Assembly: GCA_027486755.1 (NCBI GenBank)
Contig: JAIXOM010000062.1
Span: forward strand, 23,923-87,922
Source: Comamonadaceae bacterium
GTDB taxonomy: Bacteria; Pseudomonadota; Gammaproteobacteria; Burkholderiales; Burkholderiaceae_C
Length of the DNA stretch: 64,000 nt
Reading direction: 5' to 3'
The notes beneath the pieces were generated by a model. The model was not told the DNA's origin and ran no database searches. It saw only the letters and a list, made by a program, of their open reading frames with translations. The position numbers and the translations under genes are program-made. Of this stretch, positions 28,737 through 37,040 are shown piece after piece. Positions within the stretch are counted from its first letter, which is position 1. Each line of letters opens with the position of its first letter.

Positions 28737-30164
28737 TCACAGCACCACCCGCTCGCGCACGGCGCGTGCCGCGTCGTTTAGGCGGGCAACCGCGCGGGGC
28801 ATGTCCACATTCAGGACGCGGCCGCCTTCGACGATTGTGACCCCGTCAACGATCACACGATCCACGTCATCGCCCGAGGCCGAGAGGACCAGAAACTTGA
28901 AGGGATCGTAAACCGGCGCGGCTTTGAACGTGTCCGTGCGCACGAACACGATGTCGGCCTTGCAGCCCACCGCCAGGCGTCCGAGGTCGGGCCGGCCCAG
29001 AGCGTCGGCGCCGCCCACTGTGGCCATGTTGAACACGTCATGCGATGGGGCGACGCTGACCGAGTGCTCTACGATGCGGCAGACTGTGGCCGCCATGCGC
29101 ATGTCGTTGAACAGGTCGAAGGGAAAGGTATCGGTCCCGATGGACTGGCGGATCCCCAGCTGCTTGTATTTCTCGATCGAGTTGATCACCCCGCCGCGCC
29201 TTGCCTTGACCCAGGGCAGGTGCACCACGGTGGTCTGTGAGTCGCGCAGAGCCGCCACCTCGCGGGGCTCTAGAGAGGCCATGTTGCCGTCGGCCGTCAT
29301 GATCTGACCATGACCAATGAGCACGTCAGGCCCGAGCATGCCCGTGCTGTGCATGTAGTCCACTGTGGTCATGCCGTGCTGGCTGCGGATGCGCTCGTAT
29401 TCGTTGGGCGATTGGCCTGCATGAACCTGAATCAGAAGCTTGTGTGCATCGGCAGCTTCGCGCGCCTGGCGCAGCATGGCTGGGTCGCAGGTGTCGATCT
29501 GGCCTGGTGCGAGCATGGTGCGCAGCCGTCCATCGAACTTGCCATCCCAGCCGACGCAAAAGTCCACGCAGTCCCGAAATCTCTTGCGCCCATTGTCTGG
29601 ATAGGCCTCGTACCAGACCTTGCCACCCGGGGCGTGCCCATAGTGCATGGCCCGAAACCGCGGCGCTGAGTAGCAGCGCAGTCCCACCCGTATCCCCGTG
29701 TGTGCGACCTGTTCGGTGATGGCGATGTCGCCATCACCACCGACCTCGTAGTCATAGCCTAACTCGACCACCGTGGTGGAGCCCGTGCGAGCGAGTTCAG
29801 CGAAGGCGCATTCGGCAGCGATCACCTGCGACTCGGGGTCAATCGCATGCCGTACGGCAGGCAGCATCTTGTAGAGCGTGCCGTAGTTGGTTTCCTTGGC
29901 CTGGCTGCTGATGTTGCTGCTCTCTTCCAAATAGCCCTTTGTGAACATCGTGTCAGTGACGTGCAGGTGCGTGTTGACCAGACCTGGCATCACGATCCTG
30001 CCCTGAGCGTTGATACGAATGTCATCAGGGCCAGGGACCAGGCCGTTGGCAGGTCCAATGTGGACGATAAGGTCCTTTTCGATGACCACAACGGCACCTT
30101 CTAGCACCTGATGCCGACCGTCGATCCATGCAATCACGACGCCGTTTTCAATCCAAGTCTTCAT
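28737..30164 (-). CDS. Amidohydrolase, ATZ/TRZ (AtzA/TrzA-SsnA-like) family
   Basis: A 475-residue metal-dependent hydrolase of the amidohydrolase superfamily. Ligand motifs are NTHLHVTD (HxH) near residue 65, IQVHAGQS, LIGHGQIM and GTDTFPFDLFNDMR with the catalytic aspartate; the single-metal subtype that deaminates or dechlorinates heterocycles fits best. I use ATG 30164, not the earlier in-frame start at 30281, because the earlier one lies inside the DUF1185 gene and has no homology. The gene is 22 bases downstream of DUF1185. The substrate is unknown; a cyclic amide or N-heterocycle is likely given the amidase partner. Confidence 0.87.
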   Translation of the reverse strand: MKTWIENGVVIAWIDGRHQVLEGAVVVIEKDLIVHIGPANGLVPGPDDIRINAQGRIVMPGLVNTHLHVTDTMFTKGYLEESSNISSQAKETNYGTLYKMLPAVRHAIDPESQVIAAECAFAELARTGSTTVVELGYDYEVGGDGDIAITEQVAHTGIRVGLRCYSAPRFRAMHYGHAPGGKVWYEAYPDNGRKRFRDCVDFCVGWDGKFDGRLRTMLAPGQIDTCDPAMLRQAREAADAHKLLIQVHAGQSPNEYERIRSQHGMTTVDYMHSTGMLGPDVLIGHGQIMTADGNMASLEPREVAALRDSQTTVVHLPWVKARRGGVINSIEKYKQLGIRQSIGTDTFPFDLFNDMRMAATVCRIVEHSVSVAPSHDVFNMATVGGADALGRPDLGRLAVGCKADIVFVRTDTFKAAPVYDPFKFLVLSASGDDVDRVIVDGVTIVEGGRVLNVDMPRAVARLNDAARAVRERVVL

Positions 30165-30186
30165 ATTGGTCTCTGATGGTTGTATC

Positions 30187-30732
30187 TCAGATCGCGAGCC
30201 TGCCGGGGCCGACGCGTGGGTCAGGCCTGCCCCCATCGCTGACTGCCAGCACCACGAGAATCTCGTCTGGTCGTGGTGCATCTTCTATGCTGATGGTGAT
30301 GGTGTCGAGCTCGTTGAAGCTCCACACGTTGTCCTTGTGCCCAAGGGGAACGTCGATACGGCTGCCTGCCGAGGCGACCTTGCAGGTTGACGCAATGATG
30401 GCCTCGCCGCCACCGACGGCTGCACGCATTGCCTTGCCCAGCTTGGGATGCAGCAGCGCAGCGCCGTGTTCCAGATCGCCGTTGACGCCTACGATGGCGG
30501 CCTTGCCGTAGGCAACAGCCGCCCCTGCCAGAAGCGCGACAGCCTGCGGGTAGTAGCGTTCGGCAAGCAAGGGGCTCAGGTCGATCAGGACATCCAGGCT
30601 GCCTGATTGACCAGATGCCAGTGGGTTGGTGATGACCATGGCCACCACGGCCCGCGTCACGGGCCTCGGTGCGGGGTTGTTCGCCTCTGCGAGGATGGTT
30701 TCGCGCAGCAGCCAAATTTTGCGTGGTGTCAT
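30187..30732 (-). CDS. DUF1185 (amino acid synthesis family) protein
   Basis: A 181-residue protein of the DUF1185 family, recognised from KIWLLRETILAEAN, VAMVITNPLA, LAGAAVAYGKAAIVGVNGDLEHGAA, LHPKLGKAMRAAVGGGEAI and the C-terminal half with ASAGSRIDVPLGHKDNVWSF. Structures are known for family members, but I know of no proven reaction. The ATG at 30730-30732 overlaps the amidase stop (ATGA), which settles the start. The setting between an amidase and an amidohydrolase suggests a step in the breakdown of a cyclic nitrogen compound. Confidence 0.85.
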   Translation of the reverse strand: MTPRKIWLLRETILAEANNPAPRPVTRAVVAMVITNPLASGQSGSLDVLIDLSPLLAERYYPQAVALLAGAAVAYGKAAIVGVNGDLEHGAALLHPKLGKAMRAAVGGGEAIIASTCKVASAGSRIDVPLGHKDNVWSFNELDTITISIEDAPRPDEILVVLAVSDGGRPDPRVGPGRLAI

Positions 30733-32105
30733 TGCATCTGCCTTGCCCCGGACTGCTGTCCGGTCCATTGCTCAAAGCGCGCGCCCAGCGCGCGCAGGCT
30801 CGCCTCCGCGCCAGCGCGCGCTACGAGGGAAATGCCAAATGGCAATCCGTCATCTCTCAGCCGGGAAGGCACGGAGACGGCGCACAAATCCAGCGGCCCC
30901 ACGCCATAGGTGTAGAAGCCGACCTCTGCATTGCGCGTGATCGGGTCGGCGAGCATCTCACTGACCCGAAATGGCCTGGGTACCGTGGGCGTGACGACCA
31001 CGTCGATCCCATCGAGCATCGAGGCAACCTGGCGACGCAGCGCAGATAGGCGGTAATGCGCCTGAAAGGCTTCCACGGCGCTGTAGCGCCTCGCCCGTGT
31101 CAGGATCGATGCCACCGCAGGCACAAGATCTTGTGCGCAGCTGTCCAGTACTTCGCCATAGCTGGCGGCCCGCTCGGCAACGAGTGCGCTTTCAAAAATA
31201 AGCTGACCGGCCTCGTGAAACGGCTCGAAGTCAAACACGCATGGCGTCCCCCCCAGGCTGCTCAGCCCGGCGACGGCCCGTTCGAAGTCTGCGGCCGACT
31301 GCTTGTCGCCAAAGAACTCCAGACGCTCGGGGATGGCGAAGCGAAAAGTCTGCGGAAAGTCCGGTTTCAAAGGTATGCCATCTGCATCTGCACGCGACAC
31401 GGGATCGTCTATGTCCCGTCCGGCAATGGCCTCCAGCACAGTGAACGCATCATCGACCGTGAGCGCAAACACGGGGATGCAGTCAAACATTCGGTTGTTG
31501 TAGACCATTCCGCGGGTGCTGACCAGACCGATGGTGGGCCTTAGTCCGACGATGTTGTTCAGTGCTGCAGGCACGCGACCCGAACCGCCCGTGTCCGAAC
31601 CCAGCGAGAAGCTCACCAGGCCCGCAGCCACGGCGACGCCAGAGCCCGAACTCGAACCTCCGGGAATAATCTCAGGGTCAAAGGTATTGAGGCAATGCCC
31701 GCCCAGCGTGCGGGTGCCGTTGAGCCCTGTTGCGAACTGGTCGAGTGATTGCTTGCCGATGAAGATCGCGCCCGCTGCAATGGCTCGCCTCACGGCCTCG
31801 GCGGTCTGCGTCGGCACGGTGGTGTAGCCCGGGCAACCGCAGGTGGTTGGCACGCCTGCCACATGCACGTTGTCCTTGACGCCAAAGGGCAGGCCGTAGA
31901 GCGGCAATGCATCGAGCTCGCCGATGCGCTGTGCCAGTGCGTGGGCCTGCTCGCGGACCGTGACGCGGTCGGCCAGCCCGGTCCAGACATGGTCTGTCCC
32001 CCGCACATCAATGCGCCGGTACACCTCATCGATGGTCTCTACCGGCGTCAGCTGACCCGCCCGGTATCGGCCGCGCAAAGGGGCAAATTGCAGGGACATC
32101 GCCAT
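30729..32105 (-). CDS. Amidase-signature hydrolase, allophanate hydrolase-like
   Basis: A 458-residue enzyme of the amidase signature family. The Ser-cisSer-Lys triad is visible: Lys in GLPFGVKDNVHVAG, and the two serines in PGGSSSGSGVAVAAGLV and LGSDTGGSGRVPA. The start region (LRGRYRAGQLTPVETIDEVYRRI) and LRPTIGLVSTRGMV resemble the N-terminal domain of allophanate hydrolase AtzF, whose C-terminal decarboxylating domain is missing here. So it may act on a related ureido acid or a simple amide. It starts 5 bases after the Bug gene and overlaps DUF1185. Confidence 0.87.
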   Translation of the reverse strand: MAMSLQFAPLRGRYRAGQLTPVETIDEVYRRIDVRGTDHVWTGLADRVTVREQAHALAQRIGELDALPLYGLPFGVKDNVHVAGVPTTCGCPGYTTVPTQTAEAVRRAIAAGAIFIGKQSLDQFATGLNGTRTLGGHCLNTFDPEIIPGGSSSGSGVAVAAGLVSFSLGSDTGGSGRVPAALNNIVGLRPTIGLVSTRGMVYNNRMFDCIPVFALTVDDAFTVLEAIAGRDIDDPVSRADADGIPLKPDFPQTFRFAIPERLEFFGDKQSAADFERAVAGLSSLGGTPCVFDFEPFHEAGQLIFESALVAERAASYGEVLDSCAQDLVPAVASILTRARRYSAVEAFQAHYRLSALRRQVASMLDGIDVVVTPTVPRPFRVSEMLADPITRNAEVGFYTYGVGPLDLCAVSVPSRLRDDGLPFGISLVARAGAEASLRALGARFEQWTGQQSGARQMQ

Positions 32106-32110
32106 CGTGC

Positions 32111-33106
32111 TCACTCGGGCTTGATCCCCGCGGCCTTGGTGGCATCCCCCCATTTGCGGTTTTCACTGGCCATGAAGCGGCCAAACTCCTCGGGCGTGCT
32201 GCCTGCGGGCTCAAAATAGTTGGCTTTGAGCTTTTCTTGGATGTCCGGCAATTGCAGGGCCTTGAGCAACTCGGTGTTGAGCCGAGTGATCACGGCGGCG
32301 GGCGTACGGGCCGGAACCAGCACACCGAGCCAGCCATAGGACTCGATACCCGTGATGCCGAACTCGCTGAGCGCCGGCACATCGGGGATGGTGCTGTCAC
32401 GCTGGCTACCGAGCACCGCCATGGGCGTGAGCTTTTGTTTGCCCTCGCGCACGTGGGCCATGAAATTGGCCGGATTGGTCGCGCCGTACTGGATGTGGCC
32501 GCCCAGCAGGCTGGTGATCATGGGCGCAGGTCCAGTGAACGTGACGTGTTGCATCCCGATATCGCTGCGCTGCTTGAGCATCTCCACCGCGAGGTGTGAA
32601 AGCGAACCGGGTCCTGGCGAGCCGTAGTTGTAGCCTGCGGAGGTGGCTTTGCCGGACGCCAGGAGTTGTTTGACATCGCGCGCTTGCGCGCTCGGGCCGG
32701 CCAGCAGCACGTTGGACCAGCGCGCCAGCAGCGCGACCGGCGCAAAGTCTTCGCGCTTCCAGCGCAGGGTGCTGAAGGCGAACTCGTTGGTCACGATATT
32801 GGGCGCCTGGATGAGCACCGTGTAGCCGTCGGGCGCAGCGCGTGAGACGAACTCTGTGCCGATGTTGGTGGAGGCGCCGCCCCGGTTCTCAACGATTACA
32901 TTTTGCTTAAGCGCCTGAGCAAGTTTGGGCTGCAGCAGGCGGGCCACGATGTCCGTGGCGCTGCCCGGCGGATACGGCACCACCAAGGTGACGGCGCGTG
33001 CCGGATAGTCCTGCGCCATAGCCGTGGCAACGGGCAACAGGCAGATCAAGAAAAGCCGGCACGCAGGCCGGTAAAGGCGATTGAGAAACGAGCGGGCGGT
33101 GGTCAT
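32111..33106 (-). CDS. Bug-family periplasmic solute receptor (tripartite tricarboxylate type)
   Basis: A 331-residue secreted protein. The signal peptide is followed by DYPARAVTLVVPYPPGSATDIVARLLQPKL, the Bug hallmark, then VIVENRGGASTNIGTEFV. Bug receptors bind carboxylates and related organic anions and often have no linked TctAB membrane genes, as here. ATG 33106 is chosen because TTGGAG lies 6 bases upstream. It is the first structural gene of the catabolic cluster, 100 bases downstream of the Crp-type regulator. Confidence 0.9.
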   Translation of the reverse strand: MTTARSFLNRLYRPACRLFLICLLPVATAMAQDYPARAVTLVVPYPPGSATDIVARLLQPKLAQALKQNVIVENRGGASTNIGTEFVSRAAPDGYTVLIQAPNIVTNEFAFSTLRWKREDFAPVALLARWSNVLLAGPSAQARDVKQLLASGKATSAGYNYGSPGPGSLSHLAVEMLKQRSDIGMQHVTFTGPAPMITSLLGGHIQYGATNPANFMAHVREGKQKLTPMAVLGSQRDSTIPDVPALSEFGITGIESYGWLGVLVPARTPAAVITRLNTELLKALQLPDIQEKLKANYFEPAGSTPEEFGRFMASENRKWGDATKAAGIKPE

Positions 33107-33206
33107 CGGCATCTCCAAAATGGGGCGGCGAGCCAGGTGTCGCTGCCGAATCCATTTTCCAGACCGCGGCTTTTCTCAGTAAGCAATTAATTGCGTCATA
33201 CTGCGC

Positions 33207-33974
33207 TCAGCGCAAAGTGGCCAGCCGCTCTGGCGCCAGCACCTTCACCGAGCCGTCGGCCTGTTTGGCGATAAAGCCCTCGGCCTCGAACCTGGCCAGT
33301 GTCAGCGACACCCATTGCCGGGTCGACCCGATCATGCGCGCCAGCTCGCTGTGGCTGAGGTTCACGTCGGCGCCGTCCTGCCTGGCTGCGAGCATGGTCA
33401 GCAGGCGGGCCAGGCGCACACGCATCGATTGGGTGGCCAGAAGCTGCAAAAGCGCACAGTAGCACTGCGCCTTGTGGACCAGCGCATCAATCAGGGTCAG
33501 GGCCAGATCGACCCGCTGGCTTGCCAGCTCGCGCAAGGGTCTGCCTGGCAACCAAAGGCAACTGGTTGGCGCGGTCGCGGCCGAGGCCCATGCGTGCCGG
33601 CCTCCTCCAAACATCTGCGGCGCGCCGACGTAGTGACCCGCCGTCCAGAAGCCCAAAGTCAGCTCTCGCCCATCCTCCGAGACATAGAACGAGCGAACCA
33701 GTCCCCGTTCAATCAGGTGGATGCCGTTGTGCAGATCGCCTTGGCTAAACAGCAGATCACCTGCCGCGTATTCGCGCCGGCGCGCCAGGTCCAACACAGC
33801 CTTGCGGCTCGATTCGCTCAAATGCGCCAGTACATCGGGCGCCGCCGCAGAGCCCTGCTCAGGCGTCGAAAGCAGGGTCGTTTGCTGCAAGCCAACGGCG
33901 GTTGATCGGCGGCGAATGCGGGTCGTCATGGTGGGTTGATCGAATGCAAATTTCATGCCGAACCGAACGCCCAT
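33207..33974 (-). CDS. Crp/Fnr-family regulator
   Basis: A 255-residue regulator with an N-terminal cyclic-nucleotide-binding-like domain (YAAGDLLFSQGDLHNGIHLIERGLV) and a C-terminal winged helix (LSHSELARMIGSTRQWVSLTLARFEAEGFI). No Fnr-type cysteine cluster is seen near the N-terminus, so oxygen sensing is unlikely. It is read in the same direction as the catabolic cluster it precedes and probably controls it. The start is uncertain (33974, 33956 or 33929). Confidence 0.85.
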   Translation of the reverse strand: MGVRFGMKFAFDQPTMTTRIRRRSTAVGLQQTTLLSTPEQGSAAAPDVLAHLSESSRKAVLDLARRREYAAGDLLFSQGDLHNGIHLIERGLVRSFYVSEDGRELTLGFWTAGHYVGAPQMFGGGRHAWASAATAPTSCLWLPGRPLRELASQRVDLALTLIDALVHKAQCYCALLQLLATQSMRVRLARLLTMLAARQDGADVNLSHSELARMIGSTRQWVSLTLARFEAEGFIAKQADGSVKVLAPERLATLR

Positions 33975-34046
33975 GCAGCGCCTTGCTGGTTAATGTCCCA
34001 ACGCGTGGTGTAAGTCCACAGCCCGGACAGGCTGAATTACACGGAC

Positions 34047-34829
34047 TCAGCGAGCCACTGCAGCCAGCCGAGTAGGCAAAGTATCGCTCAGGGTCTGCAG
34101 GCCCTCAAGTTGCATGTATCTGCGGTTCAAGCTCCACTCGTCGTTTTGCTCGAGCATCATGGCGCCGACCAGCCGGGTGATAGATGCATCATTGGGGAAG
34201 ATGCCCACCACGTTGGTGCGTCGCTTGATCTCCGCGTTGAGCCGCTCCAGCGGGTTGGTGCTGTAGATCTGAGGCCAGTGCGCCCGGGGGAATGTCATGA
34301 AGGCCAGCACATCGTGCTCAGCCTCGTCCATCAAGGCGCTGAGCTTAGGGAACTTGGCGCGCAGTGGGTCGGCCACGGCGCGCCATTGCTGGCGAGCGGC
34401 CTCGGGCGAGTCCTGTACGAACGCTGTGCCGATGGCGGCCGAGACCATGCGCCGCTGGGTTTTGCCGGCGTGAGCCAGGGCGTTGCGCATGAAGTGCACG
34501 CGGCAGCGCTGCCAGGTGGCCTTCAAGACCTTGGCGGCAGCAGCTTTGAGGCCCTCGTGGCTGTCGCTGATGACCAACTTGACTCCGCGCAGACCGCGCC
34601 GGTTCAATCTGCGCAGGAACTCAGTCCAAAACGGTTCAGCCTCACTGGCGCCGACTTTGAGGCCCAGGACCTCGCGCTGGCCTTCTGTGTTGACCCCCAC
34701 AGCGACTATTACGACCACACTCACGATGCGACCAGCCTCTCGGGTTTTGACATAGGTGGCGTCGACCCAAAGGTAGAGCCAGTCGCCCTCAATGGTGCGA
34801 TTGAGGAAGGCGCCCACACGCTCATTGGG
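34047..34829 (-). pseudogene. IS256-family transposase, N-terminus lost
   Basis: The C-terminal 260 residues of an IS256-type (mutator) transposase. The catalytic residues are present: WVDATYVK, ISDSHEGL and the glutamate in NPLERLNAEIKRR. The normal 400-residue protein lacks its first third. The frame stops matching at about 34829, exactly where a 23-base tandem array starts, so the break is likely due to insertion of another element. The left end of the IS lies near 34000-34040, where GTGTAAGTCCACAG and GAATTACAC look like terminal sequence. The element cannot move on its own. Confidence 0.88.
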
Positions 34830-34830
34830 T

Positions 34831-34960
34831 ATTCCGGACCAACGTGACCGGTCATTCCGGTCTATCGTGACCGACTATTCCGGTCGAACGTGACCGGGGA
34901 TTCCGGTCTGAACGTGACCGATTTTGGTGTCAACCGCAATGGCCGGTCACGATGCCGGAA
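34831..34960. mobile_element. Four 23-base repeats and one inverted copy: likely IS21-type end remnant
   Basis: Units start at 34831, 34854, 34877 and 34900, each ATTCCGG-N6-7-CGTGACCG. A copy in reverse orientation, GGCCGGTCACGATGCCGGAA, lies at 34941-34960. Multiple terminal repeats of this GTGACC/CCGGAAT kind are known to me from ends of IS21-family elements. The segment separates a truncated IS256 transposase from a truncated membrane protein gene and has no transposase of its own. Confidence 0.6.
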
Positions 34961-34969
34961 GGGGGCCGG

Positions 34970-35269
34970 TCACCAGGCGTGCAGCCGGCCTTCTGCGGAC
35001 GGGCCCCTGGCCAAAAGGATGATGCAGATCATCCAGCCCGCCATCACGGCGCCGATGATGCCGTTGGCAAACCAGATGTAGCCCAGGGCCTGACTGGGCA
35101 CCTCAACCGGGCTGGACACCTGGTTGAAGATGGCCTCCCCGAGGCGGGGCGCCAACAGCAAGGTCAGGTTCAGGACGATGAAGACGGCCGCAGCGGCTTG
35201 GATTAGGCGCGACCAGAAGACAAGCGCTGGGGCGACGGCTACCTCCGCGGCGTCTTGCTCACTCTTCAT
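34970..35269 (-). pseudogene. Membrane protein fragment, 3' end replaced by repeat DNA
   Basis: A 99-codon frame for a protein with two clear hydrophobic segments (LVFWSRLIQAAAAVFIVLNL and LGYIWFANGIIGAVMAGWMI). Its start overlaps the upstream antitoxin stop (ATGA). The stop at 34970-34972 comes from GGCCGGTCA-type repeat sequence, so the original C-terminus has probably been lost. I do not recognise the family. Confidence 0.6.
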
Positions 35270-35586
35270 GCCGTTTGAAGCCTCAGTGCCTTGATGCCCG
35301 AAAGGGTCTTGCTGGCCTTCGCTGCAGCCCGCGCCTGCCAAAGATCGTAGGCGGCTTGCTGAGCCAGCCACACTTCAGCGGCTCCGCCATGGTCGCGCCC
35401 CAACCAACGCTCGATCCTCAGCGCCATCGCGGGGCTGATCCCCGCCCGCCCATTGACTACCTTAGACAAGGTGGTCCGGTCGACGCCCAACTGGGCAGCC
35501 GCTTCGCCCACCTGCAGATCCAAGGCAGGCAGGATGTCGTCCCTCAAAGTGAGGCCAGGGTGGGGTGGGTTGAACATTGAACTCAT
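35266..35586 (-). CDS. higA: HigA-family antitoxin (second higBA locus)
   Basis: A 106-residue HigA: MFNPPHPGLTLRDDILPALDLQVGEAAAQLGV, then the recognition helix DRTTLSKVVNGRAGISPAMALRIERWLG, with the usual helical tail (EVWLAQQAAYDLWQARAA). ATG 35586 has GAGG 6 bases upstream. It follows the broken higB by 7 bases. It appears intact although its toxin carries a stop codon. Confidence 0.92.
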   Translation of the reverse strand: MSSMFNPPHPGLTLRDDILPALDLQVGEAAAQLGVDRTTLSKVVNGRAGISPAMALRIERWLGRDHGGAAEVWLAQQAAYDLWQARAAAKASKTLSGIKALRLQTA

Positions 35587-35593
35587 GGTCACC

Positions 35594-35872
35594 TCAGTGG
35601 TAATCCTGGTAGTCCACCAGGATGGCATCGCCGTTTTCAAAAGCAAAAGTCAGACGCCAGTTACCGTTCACGCTGACTGACCAGTGGCCGAAGAGGCCGC
35701 CCTTGAGGGGATGCCAGTCCCAACCGGGACGGTTCATGTCTTCGGGCCTTGTGGCCGCGTCCAGCGCAGACAGTTACCGAGCCAGGCGCGGGGCATGAGC
35801 CGCTTGTATCCCGGCGCGTGAGCCGGATTTGAAGAAGCGCTCAACGCCTTTGTGCCTGAAGCTTCGGATCAT
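35594..35872 (-). pseudogene. higB: HigB toxin with an in-frame TAA stop
   Basis: Read from ATG 35870-35872, the frame encodes a normal 92-residue HigB: MIRSFRHKGVERFFKSGS ... MNRPGWDWHPLKG ... WRLTFAFENGDAILVDYQD. Codon 33 is TAA (35774-35776) where the family has Gln (RxLxxLDAA context), so one C-to-T change (CAA to TAA) explains it. The rest of the frame is intact up to the normal stop at 35594-35596. The toxin is probably inactive unless the stop is read through or a sequencing error is present. Confidence 0.85.
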
Positions 35873-36034
35873 GCATCGATTGTAGCGTGTGGCGCTACGC
35901 GCAGCAAAGAGGCTACTTTTTGATCATGGGTTCGAAAGTGCCCCTCCAGAGGGCCTTCCCCCAGATTGAGACGGCGGTCTGCTCAGAACCAATTGACTGA
36001 GCGAGTTCGAAAGTCGATTTTTTAACCGTACTGA
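35873..36034. promoter_or_regulatory. Upstream region of the second higBA with dyad at 35882-35898
   Basis: GTAGCG-TGTGG-CGCTAC is an interrupted dyad 9 bases upstream of the higB start, in the same place as the palindrome of the first higBA locus; it probably binds HigA. The rest, up to DUF3703, holds the 19-base direct repeat at 35994-36012 and no gene I can support. Confidence 0.5.
35994..36012. repeat. 19-base direct repeat, copy 1
   Basis: TGACTGAGCGAGTTCGAAA, identical to the copy at 36826-36844. The pair flanks DUF3703 and the orphan antitoxin. Confidence 0.9.
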
Positions 36035-36412
36035 TCAGACGGAGCGCTCATCGGCAGATCGGGCAGCGTTCATGAGCGTCTGAAGGTCGCGAGGAACAGG
36101 CATTCTGCGGAACGGGCTGACGTTGGCCCCCCCAGTATTGCCCGCGGGGATCAAGCCGAATGCGGTTTTTGTGGCAGCTCCGAAGATACGAAAAAGTTGC
36201 CCAGTGACCTCCCTGCTGCTCGACTGGCGCAATCCCCAGCGCATCATCAGGATGTGTGTTTGTATGTGTAGCCAGGTTGAGTTTTGCCCAAGGATGTGAG
36301 CGCGCTCCAAGTGTCCAAACGCAAGGTGTGGGTCTGCGTTGGACTCGGCTCGGGCGGCGGCAGCAACCTCGAGATCCCAGTGGGGTTTGATTCGCTCGTA
36401 GTAACGCTTCAT
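36035..36412 (-). CDS. DUF3703 family protein
   Basis: A 125-residue soluble protein. The segment HLERAHILGQ followed by HIQTHILMMRWG is the DUF3703 core, with conserved histidines that may bind metal. The family is often found near metal-resistance genes; none is present here. The C-terminal 40 residues (Arg, Ala and Pro rich) are not part of the core. It lies between the two copies of a 19-base direct repeat. Confidence 0.75.
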   Translation of the reverse strand: MKRYYERIKPHWDLEVAAAARAESNADPHLAFGHLERAHILGQNSTWLHIQTHILMMRWGLRQSSSREVTGQLFRIFGAATKTAFGLIPAGNTGGANVSPFRRMPVPRDLQTLMNAARSADERSV

Positions 36413-36437
36413 GATGAACCTTGCGTGTTCCTACTTG

Positions 36438-36737
36438 TCATGCGGCAGATCTTGATGGAGACGCATGCAACTGCAGCCCGAGTGCCGCGATGACCTTCAT
36501 GATGGTCGCAAATTCGGGGTTGCCCTCGGCGGATAGGGCCTTGTAGAGGCTTTCGCGCCCCAGCCCAGCGTCGCGGGCAATCTGACTCATGCCCTTGGCG
36601 CGCGCGATATCCCCCAGCGCAGCGGCAATGAGTGCAGAGTCCCCTTCTTGAAGTGCTGCTTCCAGATAAGCCGCCATGTCCTCTTCGGTAACGAGATGCT
36701 CAGCGGGGTCCCAGACTCGGGTCTTGGTTTTGGGCAT
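36438..36737 (-). CDS. Addiction module antidote protein (HI1420-like), toxin partner lost
   Basis: A 99-residue antitoxin of the HI1420/TIGR02684 type: MPKTKTRVWDPAEHLVTEEDM, then YLEAALQEGDSALIAAALGDIARAKGMSQIARDAGLGRESLYKALS with the helix-turn-helix, and NPEFATIMKVIAALGLQL. The ATG has an AAGGAG site. Its toxin normally lies directly upstream, but only the last 25-27 codons remain there, see next entry. Confidence 0.88.
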   Translation of the reverse strand: MPKTKTRVWDPAEHLVTEEDMAAYLEAALQEGDSALIAAALGDIARAKGMSQIARDAGLGRESLYKALSAEGNPEFATIMKVIAALGLQLHASPSRSAA

Positions 36738-36739
36738 GA

Positions 36740-36824
36740 TCAAAACTCCTTCAGATCGTTTGCCAAAGCCTTGGCGTTGCGGATGTCCTTGTCCTGTGTG
36801 GACTGGTCGCCTCCGGCCGGCATC
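36740..36824 (-). pseudogene. C-terminal stub of an HI1419-type RelE toxin
   Basis: Directly before the antidote gene, codons in frame read GGDQSTQDKDIRNAKALAND and then LKEF with a TGA that overlaps the antitoxin ribosome region. This matches the C-terminal GGDKSxQxxDIxxAKxLA of RelE-type toxins of this pair. Upstream of about 36824 the sequence changes to the 19-base repeat TGACTGAGCGAGTTCGAAA, so the first three quarters of the toxin are gone. Confidence 0.75.
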
Positions 36825-36825
36825 C

Positions 36826-36844
36826 TGACTGAGCGAGTTCGAAA
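36826..36844. repeat. 19-base direct repeat, copy 2
   Basis: Identical to 35994-36012 and located at the breakpoint of the toxin stub. A related inverted sequence TTTCGAAACTCGCTC is at 36874-36888, so this copy sits in a hairpin. The remaining gap to 37040 has no gene I can support. Confidence 0.9.
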
Positions 36845-37040
36845 AACTCAACAAGAACAACTGCTTACGCAGATTTCGAAACTCGCTCGTCGCCGTACTT
36901 TGCCTAAAAAGTCAGGAGCTTTTGCGAAAATCTAGCAACCATGCGGGTTGCCAGCGATGGGGATTCGAAATTGCAGATCTTTCGACCGATCTCGTCAGAG
37001 GTGTATTGCTCGGTGCGTTGCCGCGGTCTATAGGTTCTGA

